The translations under genes and the position numbers were made by a program. Positions 23,522-35,705 of a DNA stretch of 64,000 nt are shown piece after piece (the stretch's first letter is position 1; every line of letters begins with the position of its first letter). The DNA is from Ctenosaura bakeri. Lineage: Eukaryota > Chordata > Lepidosauria > Squamata > Iguanidae. The stretch spans positions 682,001-746,000 of the forward strand of contig CAOLHI010000057.1 of NCBI GenBank assembly GCA_948474755.1, in the 5' to 3' direction. A model generated the notes under the pieces. It had not been told where the DNA came from, did not search any database, and saw only the letters and a list, made by a program, of their open reading frames with translations.

Positions 23522-24049
23522 ACCTAGACAATTAAATGGGATCTAACTTAAGCTTAGTGCGCATATAACCTTGTATATCTAGACGCCTGTATTTTAATAT
23601 GCATTTTTACATGTTTTTAAACACTCTTTCTTTCTAATAGTTCCTAAAGTATCTTGTTAGCCAAAGGCCATGACAAATATATTAAAAACATACAAAAAAA
23701 TGACAAACTGATAATATAAGCAAATTTCAGAAATGTGATCAATATGTTCAGGTTAAAATCAGTACTTTGACTTTCCAAGACAGTTTGTAGAAATTTTGTA
23801 TAATCTTCTCTTTTTTACTTCTTATTTTGGCAACCAAAGCAAACAAAATCATTTTGCGTGTCACATAGCCATATGCTCCAAAGAGACTGAGCAGATTCTA
23901 CAAGAGCAGTCCTACTTCCATGTATCAGCAAAAGTTTTTTTAAAAATCTCTCTCTGAGGTCTTTCTAAACCAGGCAGATTAATATGTATGCCTTCCACCT
24001 AATATTGGCCACAAATATACAACTTACTTTCCAACAGCACTCTACTGTC

Positions 24050-25040
24050 CAGTGGCATAGATTCGAGTGGATAGACTTGCAGTCAAGTCAGTCTTAAGTT
24101 GTTTCAGTGACTCAACTCTTTTTAATGACTGACTTACTGCCCTTGGTTCAGTAACATAACACATTCTTCCAGAAACCTTGCAACGTTGAACAATGCCTCC
24201 ATCACTTTTTACCTATCGGTCACATGACAATCTGTCTCAAGTGAAAAGTGTTGACACATTTCTCAGAGGGGAACAGCAAATGTGTTAGGCAACAGGCTTG
24301 AGGAAGAAGGATCCTTCCTTCTAAAGCTTTTGAAGCTTCAGTAATGGGGAGTGAAGCCCTTTTCGCATGCAGTTTCTGTTGCGAGAGGGTCCCTTGAGCG
24401 TCGCGTGAATGGGAGTGTTGGTCCGTATGATGCACTCCCATTCATGCAATGCTCATGAGGCTAAAGTGGGACGTGCATGCATTTTATTATTTTCGGCGGG
24501 GAGCTGAAAATACTGCGCGGTCGCACAATGCTCCCGGGGCCCTCGCACACTTACCTGCAGTGCGGGGTGTCAGATGAGCGGACCGGTCGTGCTTCCTCCC
24601 CCAGTGCAGCCTACAGCTCCCAGGTTGCGCTGTGGAAGGAAGAGGCGGGGCATTCATGTGACCAGGAAGCGAGCTGCGGGAGGCAGAAGGGCTGCCGTGA
24701 GTGGCTTGTGCAAATGGCTGCTAGCGCAAGCGCCGGCCCCCCCACCGCGACGAAGGTAAGATGCGAAAAGGGCCTAAGATAGGATCCTATTCCTCACTTC
24801 CAAAGCAGCAGATGGCAAAATGGCAAATGTGGAGAGGTGACTCTGCTTAGAGTGTTAAAACTGACTCTATTTCACTCTATCCAATAATTCTGGAATTTTG
24901 GTTGGGGTATAAAGTTGGCTTCCAGACTTGAGACTTGACTTGAAAGTATCTTCAAGGACTTGAGATGTCACTTGAGACTTGAAGATAGGGACTTAAGAGT
25001 TGACTTGAGACTTAGAGTAAAAGACTTAAATACATCACTG
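24050..25040. mobile_element. hAT-like MITE with cttgagacttga repeats, split by a second MITE
   Basis: Outer ends are CAGTGGCATAGATTCGAG and, inverted, CAGTGATGTATTTAAGTC. Near the right end (24925-25025) the word gacttga(ga) recurs several times. Flanks ctactgtc and acactatc match at 5 of 8 bases, so the target duplication is doubtful. The family B MITE at 24355-24774 sits inside it. Confidence 0.45.
24355..24774 (+). mobile_element. GGCC MITE, family B copy 1
   Basis: 420 bp. Starts AGCCCTTTTCGCATGC and ends ATGCGAAAAGGGCC. Flanks are TGA and TAA, a 3-bp duplication with one change. The interior holds the family B hairpins, such as gagcgtcgcgtgaatg/cattcatgcaatgctc. It is CpG- and GC-rich compared with the surrounding host DNA. 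Confidence 0.8.
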
Positions 25041-25404
25041 ACACTATCACGTCCATCTAGAACTGCAGTTGGTGTAACTTGAAATCAGAGTTTTATGCAA
25101 GCATTTCTTAAGGAAACTCTCAGAAGTCTAATCAAGTAACCAGCTCTTGAGAAATGAAAAACAAGAGCCACAGACGAAATTTAGACAACTTGATCAATTC
25201 CTTCTAGAAAACAGCCAGTCTTTTAATTGCCTTTTATCATTACCCCAAACAGAATTCAGGTCAGTGAAATAGTAGCTATTTAGGAGTGTTTGGAGAGGTA
25301 TCTTCCAATATTGATTGTTACCTGTTTCCATATAAAACAAGGCTAGAAAATGTTCACCTGATAGAGAAACAATGTGTTTAAAATACTTTAACTTAGCCCT
25401 GAAA

Positions 25405-25578
25405 GCCAGTGTGTTGTAGTGGTCTGAGTCTTACATAAGGAACCTGGCGATCAGGGTTTAATTTTGCACTCAGCCATGGAAACCCATTGGGTGACCTTGG
25501 GCATGTCACATACTTTCAGACCCAGAAAAACTCCATGATAGCCATAGGGTAACCACAAGTTGGAAACAGCTTGAACAC

Positions 25579-25620
<42 letters not shown>
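25405..25620 (+). mobile_element. Sauria-type SINE with (AAC)n tail
   Basis: A tRNA-derived head (gtgttgtagtggtctgagtc, then a B-box-like gatcagggttta) is followed by cagccatggaaacccattgg and a Bov-B-like 3' tail (accacaagttggaaacagct) ending in AAC repeats at 25576-25620. This is the reptile SINE type mobilised by Bov-B LINEs. Other copies are at 29537, 36596 and 50880. Confidence 0.82.
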
Positions 25621-27414
25621 GAGCCTGGTCAACTCTTGTCTTAATTATTGGCCAACAGACTCTGTGTGAAAAGAAGCTTCAGGAGTTCCAAAAGGAGAAA
25701 GAGTAAAGTTTTTTGAAGAATTTATTTTGCACAATTTCCAAGTCTTTGATGATATTAATATCAGCCCTCAAATTTCAGCAGCACAATGCACTGAGTGATG
25801 ACTTTTCCCCTCCAAAAGGTTCAATCAAGTGTCCTCCCTTATTGTAATACTGTACTATAAAGTCCAGCAATGCCTCTATAGTTTTCTGCACTATCACCTT
25901 CCCTGCGTCTCTATATCATCTCCAAAACAGCGATGTGCTGAAGACAACACCCAAATATCTAAATGAGCCAGTTGTTTCTATAACATGCTGTGAAATCCAC
26001 TTCTGTTTAAGACTATGTCTTTCAAGAACCATGATCTTACTCTCATAGTAAATTATTGATAAATGTTCATGTTTACAATATGCCCTAAATGTATTCTAAA
26101 GACTAAGACTCAGGCAGGAAGGAGAGATGCACACTATGTTATCCACATAAATTGGGATAAAAATCTTTCTGTTTCAGATTACTAGGGAGGGAGAGTCAGC
26201 TTGAGCTAATAACAGAACCAAATCACTAACACAGACAATAGAAAGGGCATGAAAAAATAGGCATCCTAGTTGAAAAATGTATATTTTGCCCAGACTTTTT
26301 TTTTTCAAAAAAAGCAGGAATTATGCAGAGACCAAAAGGAAAGCACTGACGGGTAGACCCAGATAGAAGTGACATGGACTGAAAACAGGCGGATTGCTTG
26401 GTGGTACTATCTCAAGGGAATTATAACATGCAGTATTTCTGAACATTTCTGACTGACATCCCAAACAGTTGTTGCTCTTGGAACATTTGTCTCTTTGGAA
26501 ATTATTCCTCCTTCCTCTCTGTTATGTTTGTACAACGTGGTGCTTTTAGTGCTTTACAGTCTTAAAGATAAAATTGTCTCTGTCAGTTCACACTTGTCAT
26601 GCCTGGAGAAAGTTTTACTGCCACACAAAACCATGTAATGTCCCAGTGTTTAAAAAAGATCTATCACTCTATCATCAGATCTTTATAGTCTCTGCATATG
26701 TTCCCTTGCAAAGCAATGACGGCTGCCAGAGCTGGGAAGTAAAAGAGATGGATGGAACAAGAACTACTAATGAATGTCACCCAACTGGGGTCCATTTAGA
26801 TCCTGACATTATTTAGTACCGAAGGAAGATTTCTTAAGTCTTTCCACACAACATTTTCCATACAAATTTACAATTACAGAACAACATTTAGCCATAAAGA
26901 GAATCTGCTCAGGGCATGTTTCCATCACAAATTGTCAAGTTTCCTTGAGGATAGCTGTGACTGTGACATTTAACTGGTTTATAATGGGTTCGCATTCACA
27001 GTGTAAATGTTCCTAATGGATGTTGGCAGAGGATGAACAATTCCCATGTGGTTCTTGCTTCCATCTAGATCTGAAATCTTCCTAGGCATGTTTATTGGGA
27101 GTTAGGTTAAATTATGTTAAATAGCAATTTTTGTTGCTACTGAATCTGTGATTAGAGGGTACTAAAAACCAAACCACAGTTCCCAGAAGTAATCCAGTAT
27201 GGTACGTGAAAATAGTACCATTCATGTTCCTGGGTCACTGTCAGTATTATGACCCAGAGATAACTCTTAGGAAATGAAATAGCACTTTTTAAAAAAAACT
27301 CATTTAGAAAGTTTCTAAGGGCCAAGTGGATCTCATATGAACCTGATGAGCCATCATTAGGGTCAAGTAAGAATTGCATTCTACATTACATGTTTTATCA
27401 AAATTTAGCAATAG
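25621..27414. other. No recognised feature
   Basis: Unique-looking DNA. No gene or repeat that I can name. Confidence 0.5.
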
Positions 27415-28060
27415 CAATACCATGTGTATTTCTCAGCTAAGTGCTCTCCAAGCGGTTTACAATGTGTTAGCTAATTGCCCCCCCACAAGCTGGGTAGTCG
27501 TTTTACTGACCTGCGAAAAAATTGTGATGAAATGAAACCAATTAAAAGATACATACAACAAAAATGGGAGATACAGATGGAAATATGAAAAATTAGAATG
27601 TAGAGAGAGAAAAGAGATGACAATTGTAAGCAAAGATGAGAAAAGGGAGAGATTAAAATTAGTAATAAGGCAAGTCACCAGAAATATGAAAGTATCAGAG
27701 GAAACTTGGGAAAAGTAACTAATCAACCAAACAAGAGAAAGGAAGGAAGGAAGGAAGTCAAATGTGTATAGGTATATGTAATATACTAGAATATAATGCA
27801 AAAACTATAGATATTTACAAATGTTATTTTTATTAATTTTTTTTGGATATACAAATTTGATATTTTTTATGTTTTATATATATTTGAAAAATATTAATGA
27901 GTGCTTTTTTCTTTTTTATTAGGAGTTTTGTAAATATATATATATATATAGTTATATATATATAACTATAGTATATATGTATATATATATATACACACAC
28001 ACATGTTTTACCAACCTGTGGTAGGATGGAAGGCTGAATCAACCTGGACTCAGGTTGATT
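27415..28060. repeat. Interrupted repeat around a probable L1-like insert
   Basis: 27440-27515 (ctccaagcggtttacaatgt...ttactgacctgcg) and 28005-28058 (taccaacctgtggtaggatg...gaatcaacctgg) look like two halves of one squamate repeat. The piece between is AT-rich. It contains an A-rich strand with a ggaaggaaggaagg stretch, possibly L1-derived, and ends in alternating TA (27931-28003). Confidence 0.35.
27931..28003. repeat. (TA)n/(CA)n microsatellite
   Basis: Alternating TA with short interruptions, ending in acacacacacac. Confidence 0.9.
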
Positions 28061-28791
28061 TACAATTTTCTTTGTATTCTTAGCCACTGTGGGACGTAAG
28101 GGAAAGGCAGAAGGAATAAAATGGTCCAAGACAAGCAGGAAGAAGGAATTAGCTTGAAGGGTGTATTAGGAATATAATCAAGGACAATGTCAAATGGATC
28201 AGATACAAATCTATGTGAAAGAGAGAAACTGAGTCTCAGGATGTATAAAAAAAGTGTTGTCTCTGAAATTAGCCCAGTGTCTTTCATATAAGTAGTACTT
28301 ATATCACACTCTTCATAGATTTTTAACAGAAAAAGTATGAGAGACAATTTATATGCACTAGTAATTATAAGCAAAGTATAGACTGAAGAAGTACAAAAAT
28401 TATATGTACCTATATGCCTCGTATAAACTTGGACATAAAGCACAATCATTAAGAAATAATCACCCAGAAAGTCTCATACATGTAAATCAACAGTCTTAAT
28501 ATGTCTGCAAAGTAATTTGAAAATCAACCTGCAGAGATTTCAAAAAGTGTATTTCCAAAGGTTGTGCTTGACAACTGATAATCATCAGAGAAACTGGCAG
28601 AATATTATACTTTTGCACTTTCCCCCTCTCTTTGAGTATTAAGGTCATCCTAATCAAAACAATTTGATGGCAGAGCGGGAATATAGGGAATGTGAAAAGA
28701 TGGAACTTTAGAGTAGAATGGTAAAGGTCTTTTTGACCATGGAGTCCCAACCACGAATATCCAGTCCATTTCCCTTTTCTTTGATCATGAC
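28061..28791. other. No recognised feature
   Basis: A 129-residue reverse-strand frame lies here without any domain. I treat it as chance. Confidence 0.5.
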
Positions 28792-28794
28792 TAT

Positions 28795-29165
28795 GGCCCT
28801 TTCCGCAACACACCTTTTTGTGGAGCTGGGGTGGGGGTATTGCTCGAGCAGCCTCTAAGTGAGAGGCTTCCGCTTCCTGGTTCCTTCAGCTCCGCAGCTG
28901 CTGCTTGCTCGTGTGAGAGCCCCACCTCTTCCTTCCACAGTGCAGCCTGGAAGTTTCCCAGGCTGCGCTGGGGCAGGAAGTGTAAGCGTCACAGCTCCAG
29001 AGCTCTGCACACACGGTAAGTGTACGCAGGGCCCTGGAGTACAATTAAGCACCATTTTCAGCTCACAGCTGAAAATGAAAAAGCATGTGGTCAGTGCCTG
29101 CCAGTCCCTGGAGCATCACGCGATTGTGAGTGTGTTGTGTGGACTGCTCCTCACATTCACATGTT
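28795..29165 (-). mobile_element. GGCC MITE, family B, opposite orientation and truncated
   Basis: Begins GGCCCTTTCCGCAACAC and follows the reverse complement of the family B copies at 24355, 47272, 48855 and 50205 (for example cctcttccttccacagtgcag...gctgcgctggggcagg). It breaks down after the atcacgcgattgtgag hairpin arm near 29165 and lacks the far terminus. Long frames on both strands here are repeat by-products. Confidence 0.75.
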
Positions 29166-29536
29166 TGAGGGGCGGGCAGTCGATAAGTCCCTGGATCCAA
29201 ATCTTAGGCCATTATATTCCAGCAGCCAGGAAGACAAACAATTCTTTCATCTCCACCGCTCCTCAACCACCTCTTCAATAAGGTGGAAAGTCCTGCTATT
29301 CATGCCTTCAATCCCAGTCAGACTACTGGTACCAAAAATAATGTTCCTCAGGTAGGGGCTAGTCTCCATTGTGTGTCACTGAAGCATACTATGCCCACTT
29401 TTGAACTGTACCTGGAGAAAGATGCAGCATGCTATTTGTTGGAGACCTTAGACCTTACCCAGTATTTCCATATTGCAGTGAAAGGCCAGAGACCTCTATA
29501 ATACACCTAGCTTTAGCTGAGCTAATTCAGCAGATG
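29166..29536. other. No recognised feature
   Basis: Nothing assignable. Possibly the far flank of the truncated MITE. Confidence 0.4.
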
Positions 29537-29766
29537 TGTTGCTATCGTGTGCCTTCAAGTCATTTGCAATTTATGGATACCCTAAGGAGAATCAATCATG
29601 GGGTTTTCTTGGCAAGATTGATTCCAAAGGGATTTGCCTTTGCCTTCCTCTGAGGCTGAGAGAGTGTGACTTGCTAAAGCTCAGTCATTGATTTCCATGC
29701 CCAGTGGGGATTTAAACTCTGGTCTCCAGAGTTCCAGTGCAATGCTCAAACCACTACACTGGCCCT
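29537..29766 (-). mobile_element. Sauria-type SINE, reverse strand
   Basis: Starts with the inverted tail (tgttgctatcgtgtgccttc, then aagtcattt.caatttatgg), passes tttgcctttgccttcctctg and tttccatgcccagtgggga, and ends in the inverted tRNA-like head (aaccactacactggcc). It resembles the 50880-51064 copy, with a longer centre. Confidence 0.8.
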
Positions 29767-30649
29767 CTATAGTAGATACAGCTTCTAAAAAATAGTCAAG
29801 GAATGCTCAGCCATGGCCCCACCTGTTCTTAATCCTAGAGTTTCTCCTTCCAAAGAAGACACTGAGTGAATATAGACTTATCTACCACTTAACTTTCTTC
29901 AGAATGTGTCTTTGGGCAACAACACTTTACTGCCAAAGACACAGTCCTTTCTGAATACTTCAGTTAATTAGACTGTTAACTTGACTAGGTCTCATAATAG
30001 TGGCACCCATATCATAAAGAGTGATAGCCTACTTTGAAACTTCTCCCTGTCCATGCCTGTGCTTTTAATTCACCATTTTCCAGCTTAGTTGTTTCTTGTA
30101 CTTTTGCAAGGACATGCCCATGGGTGTTCAATTACTTGCAAGAGTTTCAAGATGTTTGTCATATCCCCTAGAATGGGCAGACAAGGCAAAGATGGGCCAT
30201 ACACATTACCCACTACATAGGTAATTTCCTATATGTAGTTCCACCAAATAAGACCCTGTGCACTGAGCTTTAGGTCTTAGCAGACAAATTAAGGAATCCC
30301 ACTTGCCCAGAATAAAAATTGAGTCCCACCACAAAACACTTGTGCATAGAACAAAAGTTATAAGTATGTACTTCTTATCTAATAACTGATGAGCTGCAGC
30401 TACTGCTTTTTCTAATCAAAAATACCATGGTTGTAAAAACAATGACAACGACAACAACAAGCATTCTTCATGAGTTACAGGTATTTATAATCCACTTTAA
30501 ATTTACAAAGGTTTCACTAGAATGGGCTTTGTATGCCCTCCTGGCAAGAGCTAGAGTTCAGTTAGGATCACCTCCTCATACCATCATGTCAGACCTTTGC
30601 AGGACATCAAAAATGACATTAACCTTCTTCGCTAGCCTGAAAGAGGAAT
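29767..30649. other. No recognised feature
   Basis: No gene or repeat recognised, apart from a short acaacgacaacaacaag tract near 30447. Confidence 0.5.
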
Positions 30650-31302
30650 CTGTTACTTTGCTTTTGTCAAGGTCAGAGACCTGGGTGGTGAGCCAGCCCA
30701 GAGAAGGGAGTGTGAGAGCCAGCAAAGTCCAGCCAGGAGGAGACTAGCAAGCACTTTACACAAGGGAGTTCATTTACCAGAGCGTCAAGCAAAAGCCATA
30801 GTCAGAGTTCCAAAAGCCAAAGGTCAAGAGATCAATTCAAGGTAGCAGGAAATGGGTGCTGGGAGCAAGGAACAGGCAAGAGGAGGGCTTGAAAGAAGTT
30901 TGCCACAAGCAAATGAAAGCTTCCAGGCAGGCAGTTATATAGCCCAAGACAAAGGTGTGGCTAGTCACTGCTTCTTGAACTTAATCAAAGGAGCCTCCCT
31001 TTGCTCAGATCTCTTGAGTCTCTGTCTTGTTTGTGGGCTGATTGGCACAGGCTCCAAACCATCTTCAGAATCGGATCCCTGTTGCCCTAAAGGAGCAGAC
31101 AGAGGAACGTCCAAGCCTGCTTGGTCCATGGCAGCAGGGGGAGCTCTTGAGCTGCAGGACTCATCTCCGGCCAGAGCCACAGGGACCAACAGCTTCTGTT
31201 CGTCATCAGCAGCATTGACAGGGGCTTTAGTTATCATAGTTTTGTGGGGTGGCGTGGGAGTGACTCGCCTGTATCACACCCATCTTAAAGGGAGGGCCAT
31301 CA
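30650..31302 (-). mobile_element. Unclassified LTR-element remnant (coding tail and LTR-like segment)
   Basis: On the minus strand, a reading frame (31237-30965) ends in an acidic DSEDGLEPVP stretch and a basic SPQTRQRLKRSEQRE tail. A segment follows with a ctatataactgcctgcct TATA box, ending ...gacaaaagcaaagtaacag near 30650. Coding tail followed by a promoter-bearing LTR is the layout of a retrovirus-like or Gypsy element, but the family is unknown to me and no target duplication was found. The L1 at 31303-35688 inserted in it. Its sequence appears to resume after 35706. Confidence 0.4.
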
Positions 31303-31829
31303 TACAGAGCACAACCATACTGATCATGGCAATCTATGCCCCAATAGGAAGCAAGGGTGACTTCTTCAAAAAAATCCACAATGAAATATCAAATTATGCT
31401 GAGAAAAAACATCAGGAAAACATTTTAATGATGAGGGATATGAATGGAGTCATGAACCCCACATTTGACAGATCATCCCATAACAAGAACAAAAATAAAC
31501 ACAATCAAGGTAAACTGCCTAAGAGCTTTTTCTCAATGATGGAAAATTTAACACTGGTTGATGTTTGGAGGTTCAAAGAAGGCAACTCACAAGAATATAC
31601 TTTTTACTCAGACCGTCACCATTCGATGTCCAGAATTGACTACATTTTTACCTCCAAATCTCTTTTTCTCCAAATAGATAAGATTGACATAATTCCAAAA
31701 GAGATCTCTGATCACAATCCACTATGCAGGGAATTAATTGGGAGACAACCAGTGAGGAGTTGGAACCTGAATGAAGCTTTTTTCCGTGACCAGCATTTTG
31801 TTCTGAAAATTAATTTCATCCTACTTTAA
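31303..31829 (+). pseudogene. L1 ORF2 endonuclease domain (C-terminal part)
   Basis: An open frame shared with 30852-31829. The L1 part begins just upstream of an IYAPIGSK motif of the apurinic-like endonuclease. It continues with RDMNGVMNP, where the family has a G-D-F-N motif, so the catalytic neighbourhood is altered. SRIDYIF and SDHNPL follow. The SDH motif with its catalytic histidine is present. The endonuclease would nick target DNA to prime reverse transcription. The N-terminal half is lost and the frame ends at 31829. Confidence 0.8.
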
Positions 31830-32016
31830 AGAAAACATCAACGGTGAGGTTCCAGTAAGAACAGCTTGGGATGCTTTTAAAGCTGTCTTAAGAGGCTACT
31901 TCATAAAGTGGGGTGCAGAGGCAAATAAGAAGAAGGTAGAAAAGTCTCACAAAATTCTGGAAGAGATTATTGTTAAAAAAGAAATAAGACATAATCCTTC
32001 AGACAGAAATTTAAAC

Positions 32017-32262
32017 ATGAAACTTAGATCTTTACAGGATCAGCTAAATGAAGAGAGCCTCATGGAGATGGAGAAAAAGATAAGAATGATGAAACAGCGA
32101 CATTTTGAATTTGCAAACAAGCTGGGAAAATTGCTAGCACTAAGACTATGTAAAGAAAAAGAAAAGAGACTGATTTCAGAAATTAAAGTCAGTGGGAAAC
32201 GTTGAACCAAACAAGAAGACATTAAGAATGCTTTCTTAGATTACTACAAACAACTGTATGAT
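32017..32262 (+). pseudogene. L1 ORF2 linker between endonuclease and RT
   Basis: A lysine- and glutamate-rich, helix-like stretch (residues of the 62-codon frame 32017-32205). It lies out of frame with the domains on both sides, which marks frameshifts at about 31830 and 32206. Confidence 0.6.
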
Positions 32263-33198
32263 ATGAAACCTACCTCCAAGAAGGAACTTATTAACTTGCA
32301 AAAGTATTTAGACAGCCAAGATATTCTGAAACTTTCAGACGATCAGAAACTAATATTAAACTGTTTCGTAGCTTATGTAGAAATAATAGAAGTGATCAAG
32401 AAAATAAAAATGGGCAAAGCCCCAGGCCCAAACTGTTTATTTTTAAATTGTTATAAAATTTTTGGGGATGACATAGCACTTCCTTTCCAAAAAACTTGTG
32501 AGAAGATTCTTGCGAAAGGTATTTCAGAGACATGGAGAAATGCCAACATAACTTTGATTTTGAAAGAAGGCAAATATCTGATGGATGTTAAAAACTACTG
32601 TCCACTTTCTTTGTTGAACATTGATTATAAACTTCTTGGAACTATTCTGGCAGGTAGATTGAAAAAAGTACTCTCCTCTCAAATTCATGAAGATCAGAAT
32701 GGCTTTTTACCAAGAAGATATTTAAGCAATAATATTAGGACAGTACAAAATATAATAGAGTACTATGAATGCCACAATGAAAAACAGATGGCATTGGTGT
32801 TTATAGATGTGGAAAAAGCATTTGATTCGGTTAGCTGGCTTTTTCTGATGGAAACATTTCGAAGAATGGATGTGGGGAAGAATTTCTTGTCTTGGTTAGG
32901 AGCAATATACAACAAACAACAAACCCAAATATTAGTGAATGGAGAAAAATCAGATACATTCAATCTGGGAAAAGGGACACATCAAGGTTGTCCGTTGTCT
33001 CCACTTCTTTTTATATCAGTTCTTGAACTCTTGAACAGAACAGTGAGAAATGACCCTGATATAAAAATAATTCATTTAAAGGGTTACAATTTTAAATTAC
33101 AGGCTTACACAGATGATTTAGTTTTCTTTTTAGAGGACCCAGCCTCAAGCTTGCTAGATTCACACCCTAAATGTCTCTGGGGAACACTCAGAAATTAA
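32263..33198 (+). pseudogene. L1 ORF2 reverse transcriptase domain
   Basis: A 311-residue open frame covering most of the RT fingers and palm. It has MGKAPGPN (50-57), FIDVEKAFDS with catalytic Asp at about 182, HQGCPLSPLLF (240-250) and AYTDDL (281-286), where the two catalytic Asp remain. It then leaves the L1 frame and stops at 33198, before the thumb. RT copies the L1 RNA into DNA at the nick. It has good motif preservation for a truncated copy, which suggests a fairly recent insertion. Confidence 0.88.
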
Positions 33199-34740
33199 AG
33201 TCAATAAAGATAAAATTTCCATCTTGACTAAAAATCTTTCTTAGTAAGAAGGAAGAAGAAGAACTAGTTAAGATTTCAGGGTTCAAGACTGAAAAGAAAA
33301 TTAAATACCTAGATATCTGGTTATCCAAGCAAAACAACCAACTGTTTGACAATAACTATGTCAAGATTTGGAACAGTATCAAAAAGATTTAGAAAACTGG
33401 AACAGACTAAATCTCTCTCTATCTGGGAGAATTGCCACCATCCAAATGAATGTATTACCCAGGATGAACTTTCTTTTTCATAAATAACGATAAGCCATTT
33501 GCCATATGGAAAAAAGATCTGACTAGGTTCATTTGGGCTGGACATAAGCCAAGAATAAAATGGAGCATACTAACTGACTTTAAAACAAGAGGTGGATGTG
33601 GACTACCTGATTTAAAAACATATTATTATGCAAGGGCTCTAACCTGGTGACTGAGGGGATAACTTTACAAAATGAAAGGCTACTTGTCTTAGAGGGTGCT
33701 GATTTGAGAATGGGGTGGCATGCCTACCTTTGGTATGGCAAAGCCACAATTGATAAGGAATTCTCTAACCACTATCTTAGAAAGGCATTACTAAATGTGT
33801 GGACAAAATTTAAGAAATCTTACTACACCAAATTGCCACTCTGGATTTCATCCCAGGAAGCCTTTTTTCGGCATTGGAAAACTTCTGCTGATACCTGGCT
33901 CCAGTACAAACATATAATTTATTTCACCATTCAGAGTCCCATTAGATAAAAAACTTGAGAAGAATTGGAGAAAGAAAATATAATTTGCAATTGGTTTCCT
34001 TATCGACAACTATTGGAACAGTTCAAAATAGATACAAAATTAGAAATTTTTGCAAAAGAAGATGACAAGAATGAGTTTGAAAAAATAATTTTCAATAATG
34101 AGACTAAGCTTATGTCTAAGCTATATAATATTTTGCTGTTGTGGGACAAAGAAGATGAAATGATAAAAGATTCCATGCTTAAACGGATGAGGAACATACG
34201 GGAACCAATCCAATTACAGCATCGGGAGCAGAGCTGGAAACAGACACATAAATTTACCACTGCCTAAAATTTGAAAGAAAACTACATGAAAATGTTACAC
34301 AGATGGTACTTAACACCAGCCAGATTAAATAAAATATACAAATCCACCTCTGGAAACTGTTGGAAATGTAAGAATGAGCTGGGCACTTTTTACCATGTAA
34401 GAAAATAAAAAAATTCTGGATCACTATACGTAACAAAATCTCAGATATCTTCAACTGCAAATTCCCTATGTCTCCCAGATTTTACTTGCTGAATATGACT
34501 CAAGATCTTCCTCTAAATCTTTCTAAATTCTGGAGGGTTATACCTGATTACAGCAACTAGGATAACCTTTGCAAGAAATTGGAAAAAAATCTGATACCCC
34601 TACACTTGAGGAATGGTCTTATGAGGTCCTTGAAATGAAAATAATGGATAAGTTTACACATATAATTAAGGGAAAAGACAAAGAAAAAAATTAAAAAAGA
34701 ATGGTCATCGGTAATTAAAAATGTATATGTACTTGATTAA
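33199..34740 (+). pseudogene. L1 ORF2 thumb and C-terminal region, frameshifted
   Basis: Continuation in several frames. Recognisable pieces include a WIKPRIKWS-like strip near 33540, the open frames at 33647-33949 and 33965-34267, and a cysteine motif C-W-K-C near 34360 (CWKCKNELG), the L1 C-terminal zinc-knuckle region. Stops end the reading near 34740. Confidence 0.7.
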
Positions 34741-35688
34741 GGGGACAATTAATTTCTGACCAACTGATTATTAGGGTATAATTTCTGACTAACTGACTAT
34801 TATGGCATTTTACTAAAGTTCTATTTTACCATATTAATGTCTCCTATAGACCTTTTTTGCTTATAGAGTTTATAGATCCACAGGGCAATTAGCAATAAAC
34901 CGACATCACTCTGTAGTTTCTTTTAGTAGATGATTAGGAAACCAGGAAAGGAAACTGAGTTGGACACCAAGTCTCAGTAGTTGATTGAATTTTGATTTTT
35001 TCTTCTTCTTCTTTTCTTTTCTCATTTCTTTCTTATTTCTCATTTCTTGGGTGGGTTTCTTCAATTATAGTTGAATGTTAAACTAACTGTAGTTCAGTTA
35101 AAAGACTCGGGGGTTACTAGGCTTAGAGCTACAGAGTTGGTGTAGAAGCTTCTTAATATAAAAATGGTCAATATAACAGTCTAGTTGATCTGTAAAAGAC
35201 GAGGTGGAAGATTGATAAGATACCGTTTATTCTGCTGTCGTTGTTGTTCTCTGTTCTGTCAGAATTATCATATAACGCAGAAAAAGACAATCAATTTTAT
35301 TTTTAGTCTAGTCTATTTGATAATAGCAAAAATTCTCAGCCTAAGAATACAACATGATATTGCAAAGTAAGTTCTAGGTTAAAGCTTCAATACATAATAG
35401 CGGAGATGGGAACCAGGGATGAATCTGGCTTCAACCAGATTCTAACATAAGGATTTTGATATAATAATAATGATATCTTTTTATGATGACAATGATATCT
35501 CTTTACGCAATCTTTAAGTTACCTTGCTTATTTGCTTACTTATGTAACACTACTCACGTAACTTTGCCTATTTCTTATTGTGTATATGACGTTGCTGTAC
35601 ATTGGGAGGTACATTTTCCATAGGCTCTGACAATGCAGTACAAGTATGTATATATTCAATAAATATTATCAAAAAAGAAAAAAAGGAA
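34741..35688 (+). other. L1 3' UTR and poly-A tail
   Basis: Non-coding AT-rich sequence ending in ttcaataaatattatc and an A-rich tail (35667-35688). Confidence 0.7.
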
Positions 35689-35705
35689 AAAGGGAAGGGC
35701 CATCA

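Larger units (their letters stand above)
31287..35705 (+). mobile_element. 5'-truncated L1 (4.4 kb) with near-perfect target duplication
   Basis: The L1 body is 31303-35688. The left flank aaagggagggccatca (31287-31302) and right flank aaagggaagggccatca (35689-35705) differ by a single base insertion, a long target duplication of the L1 kind. Content runs from within the endonuclease through RT, a C-terminal region and a 3' UTR ending at an aataaatattatc signal and A-rich tail. The 5' UTR, ORF1 and the start of the endonuclease are missing. Several frameshifts make it inactive. Confidence 0.85.

Noticed and set aside
25576..25620. (AAC)n tract as an independent microsatellite
   Set aside because: It is the tail of the SINE at 25405.
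28060..28449. 129-residue reverse frame
   Set aside because: Low-complexity, hydrophobic composition in AT-rich DNA. No domain and no supporting context.
28855..29281. Overlapping open frames up to 140 residues on both strands
   Set aside because: They lie within the family B MITE, whose GC-rich hairpin sequence opens frames in several directions. No domain or codon signal.
30852..31302. N-terminal half of a 325-residue + frame
   Set aside because: Only its second half (from about 31303) is L1 endonuclease. The first half is antisense to the LTR-element remnant and is fused by chance.
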